Origin: Micromonospora lupini str. Lupac 08
Lineage (GTDB): Bacteria > Actinomycetota > Actinomycetes > Mycobacteriales > Micromonosporaceae
NCBI RefSeq assembly: GCF_000297395.2
Contig: NZ_HF570108.1
Coordinates: forward strand, 5,244,636-5,308,635
Length of the DNA: 64,000 nt
Direction of reading: 5' to 3'
How positions within the stretch are numbered: the first letter of the stretch is position 1; each line of letters begins with the position of its first letter. Shown here in pieces: positions 33,698-43,543 of this stretch. The notes under the pieces are model-generated. The model saw only the letters and a list, made by a program, of their open reading frames with translations, was not told the origin of the DNA and ran no database searches. A program made the position numbers and the translations under genes.

Positions 33698-34449
33698 ACC
33701 CGCGGATCCTGGCGGCCACCACCGGCCGCATCCTGCGCCAGCTCCGGCACGACCGGCGCACCATCGCGCTACTCGTGGTGGTGCCGGCCGTCCTGCTCAC
33801 CCTTGTCTACTTCATGTACGTCGACCACCCGACCCCGCCGGGGCAGCCGTCGATGTTCGACCGGATCGCGCTGGTGATGCTGGGCATCTTCCCCTTCGTG
33901 ATCATGTTCCTCGTCACCAGCATCGCGATGCTGCGGGAGCGCACCTCCGGCACCCTGGAACGGCTGCTCACCACCCCGTTGGGCAAGCTCGACCTGCTCT
34001 TCGGGTACGGCATCGCGTTCGGGCTGGCCGCCGCCGTGCAGGCCGCGGTCGCCGCCGCGGTGGCGTACTGGATATTCGACCTCAGCACCGTCGGGAGCAG
34101 TGGCCTGGTGATCGGGATCGCGGTGCTCGACGCGGTGCTCGGCGTCGCCCTCGGGCTGCTGTGCAGCGCCTTCGCCCGCACCGAGTTCCAGGCAGTACAG
34201 TTTCTGCCGGTCGTGGTGGTCCCTCAGCTGCTGCTCTGTGGGCTGTTCGTGGCCCGCGACCAGATGGCCGGCTGGCTCCAGGCGCTCAGTGACGCCTTCC
34301 CCCTGTCGTACGCCATCGAGGCGTTGCAGGAGGTCGGCGCCAACGCCGAGCCGACCGGCGTCCTGTGGCGGGACGTGGGTGTGGTGCTCGGCGCGGTGGT
34401 GCTGGCGCTGGTGCTCGCGGCGGCGACCCTGCGCCGGCGCACCGGCTGA
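33694..34449 (+). CDS. ABC-2 type transporter permease
   Basis: 251 residues with six hydrophobic segments, the ABC2_membrane layout. The intracellular coupling loop RERTSGTLERLLTTPLGK is diagnostic for ABC-2 permeases of the DrrB/NodJ type. It is translationally coupled to the ATPase gene (4-nt overlap). The pair probably forms a (2+2) exporter; the neighbouring TetR suggests it responds to a toxic ligand (inference). Confidence 0.92.
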   Translation: MNPRILAATTGRILRQLRHDRRTIALLVVVPAVLLTLVYFMYVDHPTPPGQPSMFDRIALVMLGIFPFVIMFLVTSIAMLRERTSGTLERLLTTPLGKLDLLFGYGIAFGLAAAVQAAVAAAVAYWIFDLSTVGSSGLVIGIAVLDAVLGVALGLLCSAFARTEFQAVQFLPVVVVPQLLLCGLFVARDQMAGWLQALSDAFPLSYAIEALQEVGANAEPTGVLWRDVGVVLGAVVLALVLAAATLRRRTG

Positions 34450-34531
34450 CCGACCGGCGGCGGTCCGCGCCCGCGGGCTGCCGCCAGCCGTCGGGCGACC
34501 GGCGGCGTGAGCGGACGAACGAAGGGCGGCG

Positions 34532-35128
34532 ATGACGCGGCGGACCGGCCGGCGACCCGGCAACCCGGACACCCGGGAGTCGATTCTCGACGCGGCGCGG
34601 GCGGCGTTCGCCGAGCGCGGCTTCGACGCCGCCCCGATCCGCGGCATCGCCGCCGCCGCCGGGGTGGACCCGGCGCTCGTGCACCACTACTTCGGCAGCA
34701 AGGACCAGCTCTTCCTGGCCGCGATGAACTTCCCCGTCGACCCGGGCGAGATGCTGCCGAGGGTGCTCGCCGGTGACCGGGACGGCGTCGGTGAGCGGTT
34801 GGTGCGCACGTTCCTGAGCATCTGGGACTCCCCGGCCGGCAGCGCCGGGGTGGCGCTGCTGCGCTCGGCGGTGAGCAACGAGTGGACCGCGCGCCTGCTG
34901 CGGGAGTTCATCACCACGCAGGTGCTGCGCCGGGTGCTCGACCAGCTCGACGTCGCCCCGGCCGAACTGCCGCTGCGCGGCTCGCTTGTCGCCACCCAGC
35001 TGATCGGGCTGGCGATGATCCGGCACGTGGTGCGCATGGAGCCGGTGGCGTCCGCCGACCCGGAGACCCTGGTCGCCGCCATCGGCCCCACCATCCAGCG
35101 GTACGTCACCGGAGAGTTGCCGGCCTAG
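34532..35128 (+). CDS. TetR family transcriptional regulator
   Basis: 198 residues. The N-terminal helix-turn-helix spans residues about 15-60, with ILDAARAAFAERGFDAAPI and VDPALVHHYFGSKDQLF, the standard TetR_N signature. The C-terminal ligand domain ends with TIQRYVTGEL. It is the third gene of the exporter operon, 82 nt after the permease. It likely represses the operon through the dyad at 32926-32957 until an exported compound binds. It ends 3 bp from the convergent DUF2470 gene. Confidence 0.9.
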   Translation: MTRRTGRRPGNPDTRESILDAARAAFAERGFDAAPIRGIAAAAGVDPALVHHYFGSKDQLFLAAMNFPVDPGEMLPRVLAGDRDGVGERLVRTFLSIWDSPAGSAGVALLRSAVSNEWTARLLREFITTQVLRRVLDQLDVAPAELPLRGSLVATQLIGLAMIRHVVRMEPVASADPETLVAAIGPTIQRYVTGELPA

Positions 35129-35131
35129 AGG

Positions 35132-35881
35132 TCAGCGGGGCGGGTGGGCGTCGGCGGGCCGACGCAGCGGCGGCAGCAGCCGCCCCAGCTCGTCCGGGTC
35201 GGCGACCGGACCCGGGAACGCCAGCCGGACGCGCCGCCGTGCGCCGGGTCGCCCGAGGGCGACAACCAGGCCGTACCTGTCGATGCGCACCACCCGCGGT
35301 GGCCCGTCCGGGGTCTGCTCGGTCAACCCGAGCTGCCGGCGCAGGTAGTGGGTCACCTGGTCGGCGTCGCGCTCGGCGAGGCCGGCCAGCAGCAGCGCCT
35401 CGAACGGGTGCACCGGGTCCGGCTCGGCCTCGGCGTACTCCCCCGGGTCGATCCGGTGCACGACGCCGGCCCGCTCCCAGCGGACCTCGGCCACCTCGAA
35501 GCGGAACAGCCGGAACCGGACGCCCACGTCGAGCAGGTCGCCGGTCGGCTCGACCGCGGCGAAGTCGACAGCGGCGCGGCGCGCCTCCTCGCCGTGCAGC
35601 TCGGCCGCCCAGCCGGAGACCCAGGCCCGCCCGAGCCCGGGAGAGCCGGCCGCGGGCGGCAGGTCGAGGACGTCCAGGACCACGGCGACGTCGGCGCCTC
35701 CGGCGACCGGTTGCAGCGCGGCGCCCAGGTGACTGGCCACCGGCACCAGCAGCAGCACCCGGCCGTCGGGATCGGTCACGTGCCGGGCGTGGTGCGGGCC
35801 CGGCCGGCGGGCCAGGTGGACGAGACCGGGCAGCCGACCGGCGACGAGGGTACGAACGATCTCGGCGGGGCTGGGCCGCAT
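35132..35881 (-). CDS. DUF2470-domain protein under iron-box control
   Basis: 249 residues. The last 85 residues match the DUF2470 pattern (HPFEALLLAGLAERDADQV, then a beta-rich end VVRIDRYGLVVAL and VRLAFPGPV followed by a Leu/Pro-rich tail). In other proteins this domain follows a flavin-reductase-like beta-barrel in heme- or iron-utilisation proteins such as HugZ. The N-terminal part here (ARHVTDPDGRVLLLV...) could be such a split barrel, but the key residues are not certain. The start ATG 35881 has AAGGAGG upstream, and an IdeR/DtxR-type iron box sits directly in front. Iron-repressed expression therefore seems likely, with a role in iron or heme use (inference). Confidence 0.75.
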   Translation of the reverse strand: MRPSPAEIVRTLVAGRLPGLVHLARRPGPHHARHVTDPDGRVLLLVPVASHLGAALQPVAGGADVAVVLDVLDLPPAAGSPGLGRAWVSGWAAELHGEEARRAAVDFAAVEPTGDLLDVGVRFRLFRFEVAEVRWERAGVVHRIDPGEYAEAEPDPVHPFEALLLAGLAERDADQVTHYLRRQLGLTEQTPDGPPRVVRIDRYGLVVALGRPGARRRVRLAFPGPVADPDELGRLLPPLRRPADAHPPR

Positions 35882-35899
35882 GGCGCGACCTCCTTAAGA

Positions 35900-35917
35900 G
35901 GTTAGGCTTACCTAACC
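35900..35917. promoter_or_regulatory. Iron box (IdeR/DmdR-type operator)
   Basis: GGTTAGGCTTACCTAACC is an almost perfect palindrome matching the actinobacterial iron-box consensus TTAGGTTAGGCTAACCTAA at 14 of 15 aligned core positions. It lies 18 bp upstream of the DUF2470 start, over the ribosome-site-proximal promoter region, as expected for an iron-dependent repressor site. Confidence 0.82.
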
Positions 35918-35966
35918 CGGAGCGTAGAGCACCCGGACCACGCCGTCCACCAGCCCATGCACCTCG

Positions 35967-37754
35967 TTACCGGGTCTGCTCCAGCCAGGAGGCGTACAGC
36001 AGCCCGTAGACCGAGTCGGCGTCGTGCACCAACTCGTCGTGCGGGCCGCGCTGCACGATGCGCCCCCGGTCCACCACGATCACCTCGTCGGCCGCCTGGG
36101 CGGTGGAGAGCCGGTGCGCGATGGCGAGCGTCGTGCGACCCCGCGTGACGGCGTCCAGGGTGCGTTGCAGCCGCACCTCGGTCGCCGGGTCCACCGCGCT
36201 CGTCGCCTCGTCCAGCACCAGCAGGTCCGGGTCGGCCACGTACGCCCGGGCCAGCGCGACGAGCTGCCGCTCCCCGACGCTCAGCGCCTCGCCACGCTCC
36301 CCGACCGGCGTGTCCAGGCCGGCGGGCAGACCATCCAACCAGTCCGCCAGGCCCAGCTCCGTGAACGCGGCGCCGAGCTGCTCGTCGGTCAGCTCCGGCC
36401 GGGCGAACCGCACGTTGTCCCCCACCGTCGCGTCGAAGAGGAACCCGTCCTGCGGCACCATCACCACCCGGGAACGCAACGAGTCGAACCGGACGTCCGC
36501 CAGCGGCACCCCGGACAACAGCACCGCTCCCGCCGACGGGTCCATCAGGCGGGTGAGCAGCTTCGCGAAGGTCGTCTTGCCGCTGCCCGTCTCACCCACC
36601 ACCGCCACCCGGCTCTTCGCCGGGATCTCCAGGTCGATGTCGTGCAGCACGGCAGGGCCACCCGGATAGGCGAACCGCACCCCGGCGAACCGGATGTCCA
36701 ACGGACCGGCCGGCAGGTCCCGCCCCTGCTCGCCCGGGTCCGCCACGTCCGGGGCGACGTCGAGCACGTCCAGCACCCGCCGCCAGCCCGCGATCGCGTT
36801 CTGCGCCTCGTTGAGCACCTCGGTGGCGATCTGCACCGGCTGGATGAACAGCGTCACCAGGAACAGGAAGGCGGTCAGCTGACCGATCGACAGCGTGCCG
36901 TCCACCCCCAGCGTCACCCCGAGCACCACCACGCCGGCCAGCGCCAACCCGGCCGCCAGCTCGCCGACCGAGCTGCCCACGATGCTGATCCGGATCGCCC
37001 GCTGCTGCGCCAGGCGCTGGTTGTCGATGGCGTCGTCCAGCCGCCGCGCGGTGCGCCCCGCGATGCCGTACGCCCGGATCACCGGCGCGCCCACGACGCT
37101 CTCGCCGATCGCGCCCAGCAACGTGCCGGTGCGCTGACGCACCGTCGCGTACGCCGCGCCGAGACGACGCTGCAACTGGCGGATGACGAGCACCGCCGGC
37201 AGGAACGCCGCCAGCACCACAAGGGTCAACTGCCAGGAGTACGCCAGCATGACGGCCGTCGTCACCACGAGCTGGCCCAGATTGACCAGCAGGATCACCC
37301 CGCCCCACTGGAGGAACTGGGTGATCTGGTCGACGTCGCTCGTCACCCGCGACACCAGCGAACCACGCCGCTCCGACTGCTGGTGCAACATCGACAGGTC
37401 GTGCACGTGCCGGAACGCCCGCGTCCGCACATTCGCCAGCGCCGTCTCGCTGACCGTGAACAGCCGGCGCATCATCAGGTAGCCGCAGGCCGTGGTGACC
37501 ACCAGGATCGCCGCGGTGACCGCCACCACCGACCAGACCACGTCGAGGTTCAGACCACCAACGAGTCCCCGGTCGATGCCCTGCTGCACCGCCACCGGCA
37601 CGGCGACCCGGCCCACCATGTAGACCAGGGCCAGGCCCAGGGTGGCCGCCAGGCCGGTCCGCAGCTCCGGGGAGAGCGCCAACCCCCGCCGCAGGGTCTG
37701 CCAGGTGGTCTCCGCCCGCGCGTCCCGCTCGTCGTTCGTCACCGTCGTACTCAA
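35967..37754 (-). CDS. ABC exporter half-transporter with canonical ATPase site
   Basis: 595 residues: an ABC_membrane domain of six helices (about residues 35-330), then the ATPase. Walker A VVGETGSGKTTFAKLL, Walker B DLLVLDEATSAVD with the catalytic Glu, and H-loop IAHRLS are canonical. The signature motif is altered (LSVGERQ instead of LSGGQ). This is the pattern of one subunit of a heterodimeric type IV exporter, where the consensus site pairs this Walker A/B with the LSGGQ of the partner. The start is TTG 37754, which overlaps the stop of the partner gene (TTGA). Confidence 0.93.
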   Translation of the reverse strand: MSTTVTNDERDARAETTWQTLRRGLALSPELRTGLAATLGLALVYMVGRVAVPVAVQQGIDRGLVGGLNLDVVWSVVAVTAAILVVTTACGYLMMRRLFTVSETALANVRTRAFRHVHDLSMLHQQSERRGSLVSRVTSDVDQITQFLQWGGVILLVNLGQLVVTTAVMLAYSWQLTLVVLAAFLPAVLVIRQLQRRLGAAYATVRQRTGTLLGAIGESVVGAPVIRAYGIAGRTARRLDDAIDNQRLAQQRAIRISIVGSSVGELAAGLALAGVVVLGVTLGVDGTLSIGQLTAFLFLVTLFIQPVQIATEVLNEAQNAIAGWRRVLDVLDVAPDVADPGEQGRDLPAGPLDIRFAGVRFAYPGGPAVLHDIDLEIPAKSRVAVVGETGSGKTTFAKLLTRLMDPSAGAVLLSGVPLADVRFDSLRSRVVMVPQDGFLFDATVGDNVRFARPELTDEQLGAAFTELGLADWLDGLPAGLDTPVGERGEALSVGERQLVALARAYVADPDLLVLDEATSAVDPATEVRLQRTLDAVTRGRTTLAIAHRLSTAQAADEVIVVDRGRIVQRGPHDELVHDADSVYGLLYASWLEQTR

Positions 37755-39634
37755 TGGTCCACCTCGATCTCCAGGCCCGACGGCAGCTGCGCCACCTCGT
37801 CGTCGTACGCGCGCTCCTGCGCACGGTCGACCTCCGCCTGCTCGTACGCGGTGACCAGGTCCACGTAGCCCGCGACGGTGGCCAGCAGCTCGCTGTGCGT
37901 GCCCCGGGCGACCACCCGGCCCTGCTCCACGTAGACGACCTCGTCGGCGAGGGCGATCGTCGCCCGGCGGTACGCCACCACGAGGATCGACGCGGCCGGC
38001 ACTCCCGGCTCACCCGCCGACGCCCGCAGACCGGCGAGGATGGCCGCCTCCACGCGGGGGTCCACGGCGCTCGTCGCGTCGTCGAGCACCAGCAGGCGTG
38101 GCCGCCCGGCCAGCGCGCGGGCCAGCGTGAGCCGCTGCCGCTGGCCGCCGGAGAGCGAGGTGCCCCGCTCGCCGACCATCGTGTCCAGCCCGTCGGGCAG
38201 CGCGGCGACGAACCCGTCCGCCTCGGCCAGGCGCAGCGCGGCCCAGACGTCCTCGTCGTCGATGCCCGCCCGGTCCAGGGCGACGTTGGCCCGCACCGTG
38301 TCGTCGAAGACGAACGGCACCTGCGCCACCAGGGCGACCGTGCCGGCCAGCGACGCGGCGGTCAGGTCACGCACGTCCACGCCGTCCAGCTCGACGGTCC
38401 CGGAGTCCGGGTCGACCAGGCGGACGGCCAGCGAGGCGATGGTGGACTTCCCGGCGCCGGTCGGCCCGACCAGGGCGACCGTGCGCCCGGCCGGCACGGT
38501 GAAGCCGACCTCGCCGAGCACCTGCGCGCCGGGCTGGTGCGCCTCGGCCGGCGGGTAGGAGAAGTGCACGTCGGTGAACGTGAGCGTGGCCGGCCCCGAG
38601 AGCGCCGGGTCGAGCACACGCTGCCCGTACGGCATCTCGCCGGTGGCGTCGAGCACCCGGCGCACCCGGTCCCAGCCGGCGACGCTGCGCGGCAGCTCGG
38701 CCAGCACCCAGCCGATGGCCCGCACCGGAAAGGCCAGCACGGTGAAGAGGAAGGCGACGCTTACCAGCTCGGTGACGTTTATCGCGCCCTGACGCAGGCG
38801 GAACGCGCCGACCACCAGCACCGCCAGGGTGCCGAGGCTGGGCAGCGTCTCCAGCAGCGGGTCGAAGACGCCCCGCAGCCGGCCGACCGCGATCAACGCG
38901 TCGCGAAGCTCGCCGGCGCGACCGGCGAACCGGGCCGTCTCCTGCGCCTCGCGGCCCATCGTCTTGACCACCAACGCGCCGTCGAAGCTCTCGTGCGCGA
39001 TGCCACTGACCTCGGCGCGCAACCGCTGCGCCCGGGCCTGCCGGGGTGCCATCCGGCGCGAGTAGACCACGTTGAGCGCGAACAGCGCGGGAAAGACAGC
39101 GAGGCCGACCAGGGCGAGGGCCCAGTCGGTGACGAACAGCGAGACGATCGCGCCGACAAGCATCACCAGGGTGCCCACCGCGAAGGGCAGCGGGGCGATC
39201 GGGTACCAGGCCGCCTCCACGTCCGAGTTGGCGTTGGACAGCAGTGTGCCGGTGGCGTTGCGGTGGTGCCACGACAGCGGCAGGTCCAGATAGCGGCGGG
39301 TGACCCGACGGCGGTAGGCGGCCTGGAGCCGGTACTGCATGTAACCGGCGCCGAGCCGCCGGCCGAAGATGCCCACCACCCGCAGCACGCTGATCCCGAA
39401 CAGGGCGACAGCCGCCAGCGCCAGGGTGCCGACGCCCACCTCGCCCCGCGCGATGGCCGGCACCACCACGTCACCGACCACCGCGCCCACCACGTACGCG
39501 CTGACGATGACCATCGAGCCGAACAGCACACTGCCGACCACGGCAACCGCGAAGATCCGCGGCTGCTCCCGGATCGCCTGCCGCAGAACCCCCAGCCCTC
39601 TGCCGAGCACGTCCCGACTTGTCCTGCTCGCCAC
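37751..39634 (-). CDS. ABC exporter half-transporter with degenerate ATPase site
   Basis: 627 residues from GTG 39634 (GGGGGAG just upstream). Six membrane helices precede the ATPase. The signature LSGGQRQR and Walker A VGPTGAGKSTIASL are normal. The Walker B region reads LLVLDDATSAVD, with Asp in place of the catalytic Glu, and the H-loop His is Tyr (VVAYRRAT). These changes mark the non-hydrolytic site of asymmetric exporters such as TM287/288 and BmrCD. Together with the next gene it should form one heterodimeric drug or lipid exporter. Confidence 0.93.
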   Translation of the reverse strand: MASRTSRDVLGRGLGVLRQAIREQPRIFAVAVVGSVLFGSMVIVSAYVVGAVVGDVVVPAIARGEVGVGTLALAAVALFGISVLRVVGIFGRRLGAGYMQYRLQAAYRRRVTRRYLDLPLSWHHRNATGTLLSNANSDVEAAWYPIAPLPFAVGTLVMLVGAIVSLFVTDWALALVGLAVFPALFALNVVYSRRMAPRQARAQRLRAEVSGIAHESFDGALVVKTMGREAQETARFAGRAGELRDALIAVGRLRGVFDPLLETLPSLGTLAVLVVGAFRLRQGAINVTELVSVAFLFTVLAFPVRAIGWVLAELPRSVAGWDRVRRVLDATGEMPYGQRVLDPALSGPATLTFTDVHFSYPPAEAHQPGAQVLGEVGFTVPAGRTVALVGPTGAGKSTIASLAVRLVDPDSGTVELDGVDVRDLTAASLAGTVALVAQVPFVFDDTVRANVALDRAGIDDEDVWAALRLAEADGFVAALPDGLDTMVGERGTSLSGGQRQRLTLARALAGRPRLLVLDDATSAVDPRVEAAILAGLRASAGEPGVPAASILVVAYRRATIALADEVVYVEQGRVVARGTHSELLATVAGYVDLVTAYEQAEVDRAQERAYDDEVAQLPSGLEIEVDH

Positions 39635-39657
39635 GCTCTCCCCCGCCGTAAGCCACA

Positions 39658-39663
39658 ATTATC
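39658..39663 (-). promoter_or_regulatory. Candidate -10 box of the heterodimeric ABC operon
   Basis: Minus-strand GATAAT lies in an AT-rich patch 24 bp upstream of GTG 39634 and is near the -10 consensus. No convincing -35 is seen. Confidence 0.35.
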
Positions 39664-39794
39664 TCCCTCATCCTTACCGGTGCGGGCCGGTGCCGCCGAC
39701 CCGGACGGGATATGTCGACCGTCACGTACCGGACGTCCTCGCTTCGGGGACGCGACCCGGCGTCCGCCGGCGCGCGGCGGCGGGTGCGCGGGCC

Positions 39795-39806
39795 TACGAT
39801 CGGGCC
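39795..39806 (+). promoter_or_regulatory. -10 box of a probable leaderless promoter (TIGR03085 gene)
   Basis: TACGAT (39795-39800) ends 6 nt before ATG 39807 and no ribosome site precedes the start. Confidence 0.5.
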
Positions 39807-40436
39807 ATGTCGCGGTACGCCCGAGCCGAGCGCGAGGCGCTGGCCGATCTCCTCCTGGCCCTCGGGCCCGACGCGCCGACGATCAACGAGGGCTGGGCGA
39901 CCCGTGACCTCGCCGCGCACCTGGTGTTGCGGGAGCGTCGACCGGACGCGGCCGGCGGGATCCTGCTGGCGCCGTTGCGGGGGCACGCCGAACGGGTCCG
40001 CCGCCGGCTGGCCGCCGGGCCCTACCCCGAGCTGGTGGCGCAGGTGCGGCGGCCGCCGGTGTGGAGCCCGATCAGCAATCCGCTTACCGACGAGCTGGTC
40101 AACACGGTGGAGTTCTTCATCCACCACGAGGACGTGCGGCGAGCCGTCCCGGGATGGCAGCCGCGCGAGCTGTCCCGCGGCCTGCAGGCCACCCTGTGGA
40201 AACGGGCCGCCCCGCTGGCCCGGCTGACCCTGCGCCGCTTCCCGGCGGACCTCTACGTGCAGGCGCCCGGGTACGGCGAGGTCTCCGTCGGCCGTGGCGG
40301 CGAGCGGCTGCGGGTGGTGGGCGCCCCCGCCGAGTTGACCCTGTTCCTCTCCGGTCGCCAGCGGGTGGCCCGGGTTCAACTGGACGGTTCGCCGACGTCC
40401 GCGCGGCAGCTCCGCAACGCCAGCCTGGGCATGTGA
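39807..40436 (+). CDS. TIGR03085-family protein (mycothiol-dependent maleylpyruvate isomerase-like fold)
   Basis: 209 residues from ATG 39807. The N-terminal EREALADLLLALGPDAPTI and WATRDLAAHLVLRERRP match the DinB/MDMPI-like pattern, with a His in AHLVLRE that can serve as a metal ligand. NTVEFFIHHEDVRRAVPGW in the middle carries the second conserved His-His-Glu-Asp group typical of the actinobacterial TIGR03085 family. Family members are thought to be metal- and mycothiol-dependent, but no reaction is known. In related genomes this gene is usually near hisI/trpE; here it is about 7 kb away. Confidence 0.85.
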   Translation: MSRYARAEREALADLLLALGPDAPTINEGWATRDLAAHLVLRERRPDAAGGILLAPLRGHAERVRRRLAAGPYPELVAQVRRPPVWSPISNPLTDELVNTVEFFIHHEDVRRAVPGWQPRELSRGLQATLWKRAAPLARLTLRRFPADLYVQAPGYGEVSVGRGGERLRVVGAPAELTLFLSGRQRVARVQLDGSPTSARQLRNASLGM

Positions 40437-40564
40437 CTTACTGCACCTAATCGGTCACACGAAGGCGGGCATTTGCCGCAGTCCCAGCGATGCGCGCCGA
40501 TACCTCCTCCCGTACGCTTCAGCGCGCCGTTCCGCGCCGGGGCGGCACGATGTGGGGGCACACG

Positions 40565-41515
40565 ATGCGGAGCTTCGCGATCTCGGCGCTACGGGAACCC
40601 TCCTTCACGGCGGGGCGCCACAAGTCCACGGATCGGGTGGCCAGCGAGAGCGTCGAGTGGGCGCGCGCGTTCGGCCTGGTCGATTCCGGTCATCAGGTAC
40701 ATCGACTACAACGGGCGGACGCCGCCGGTCTGGCCGGCCGAGCCTGCCCGGTAGGGCCGACGCAGGGACTGCGGCTCCTCACCGATCTGATCTCCTGGCT
40801 CTTCGTCATGGACGACACCTGCGACGAGGACGGCCTCGGTGCGGACCCGGGCCGGCTGGCGCCCGTCGTCGCCGCCCTGCTCGACGTGCTGGACCGGTGC
40901 GGGGACCCGCTCGCGGCACTGCCGCCGGGCGCCGGCCAGTTGGGTGCCGCGTTGCACGACCTGTGCCGCCGGACCCGGGCACAGGGCCGGGCGCCCCTGT
41001 TGCTGCGCTTCGTCAGTCAGGTGCGCCAGTACCTGCTGGCACTGCTCTGGGAGGCCGCCAACCGGGAGCGCCGGCGGGTGCCGGGGGTGACGGAGTACGT
41101 CCAACTGCGTCGGCACATCGGTGGCGTACACCCCTGCCTCACCCTGACCGACCTGGCGTCGGAGCAGCCACCCGGGCCGACCCGGCGTGCCGATCCGGCG
41201 CTCACCGCCCTGGACCTGCTGGCCGTGGACCTGATCTGCTGGTGCAACGACCTCTTCTCGTACGGCAAGGAGAGCCGGACCGACCCGGACGCGCACAATC
41301 TGGTGACGGTCATCGCCCAGGAGGACGGCCTGGCCGAGGCGGACGCGCTGCGGGCGGCGGCCGACCGTTTCAACAGGGGGTTGGCGGCGTACCTGGCGGC
41401 GGAGGAGAGGTTGCTGGCCAGCGGTGTCGAGGCGTTGCGCCCGCCGCTGGCCGCGCGACGCAACTGGGTCCGGGCCACCTACGACTGGTCAGTCGTGGCT
41501 GCCCGCTACGCCTGA
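40565..41515 (+). CDS. Class I terpene synthase
   Basis: 316 residues from ATG 40565, preceded by GTGGGGG; ATG 40550 or 40490 are possible earlier starts. The aspartate-rich motif is WLFVMDDTCDED (Asp83-Asp84) and the NSE motif is WCNDLFSYGKE (Asn228, Ser232, Glu236 by order). Together they bind the Mg2+ cluster for the diphosphate. The C-terminal segment WVRATYDWSVVAARYA ends in the conserved Arg-Tyr pair. It cyclises a prenyl diphosphate, likely farnesyl or geranyl diphosphate. No P450, prenyltransferase or methyltransferase lies nearby, so it appears to be an orphan. The product cannot be predicted. Confidence 0.9.
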   Translation: MRSFAISALREPSFTAGRHKSTDRVASESVEWARAFGLVDSGHQVHRLQRADAAGLAGRACPVGPTQGLRLLTDLISWLFVMDDTCDEDGLGADPGRLAPVVAALLDVLDRCGDPLAALPPGAGQLGAALHDLCRRTRAQGRAPLLLRFVSQVRQYLLALLWEAANRERRRVPGVTEYVQLRRHIGGVHPCLTLTDLASEQPPGPTRRADPALTALDLLAVDLICWCNDLFSYGKESRTDPDAHNLVTVIAQEDGLAEADALRAAADRFNRGLAAYLAAEERLLASGVEALRPPLAARRNWVRATYDWSVVAARYA

Positions 41516-41652
41516 TCGGGGGCGCCGGCCGGCGGGACGGGGGCGCCGGTCGATCACCCGCACTAGCCGATGCCCGGTGCCAGGCAATACTCTTCGGTAA
41601 CCACTATGACGTGACGACCGTCACGCCACCACCCCCGAAGGCGGCTACAGCG

Positions 41653-43479
<1,827 letters not shown>

Positions 43480-43488
43480 AAACCTGCC

Positions 43489-43528
43489 GCCGGTGGCCCC
43501 GCACCCGTCCGGGTGTGGGGCCACCGGC
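43489..43528. terminator. Bidirectional hairpin terminator
   Basis: GCCGGTGGCCCCGCACCC pairs with GGGTGTGGGGCCACCGGC to give an 18-bp stem (one G-U type pair) with a 4-nt loop. It lies between the convergent acyl-CoA ligase and MocR genes, 9 and 15 bp from their stops. Confidence 0.85.
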
Positions 43529-43543
43529 GTGTGTGTCGGGGGC

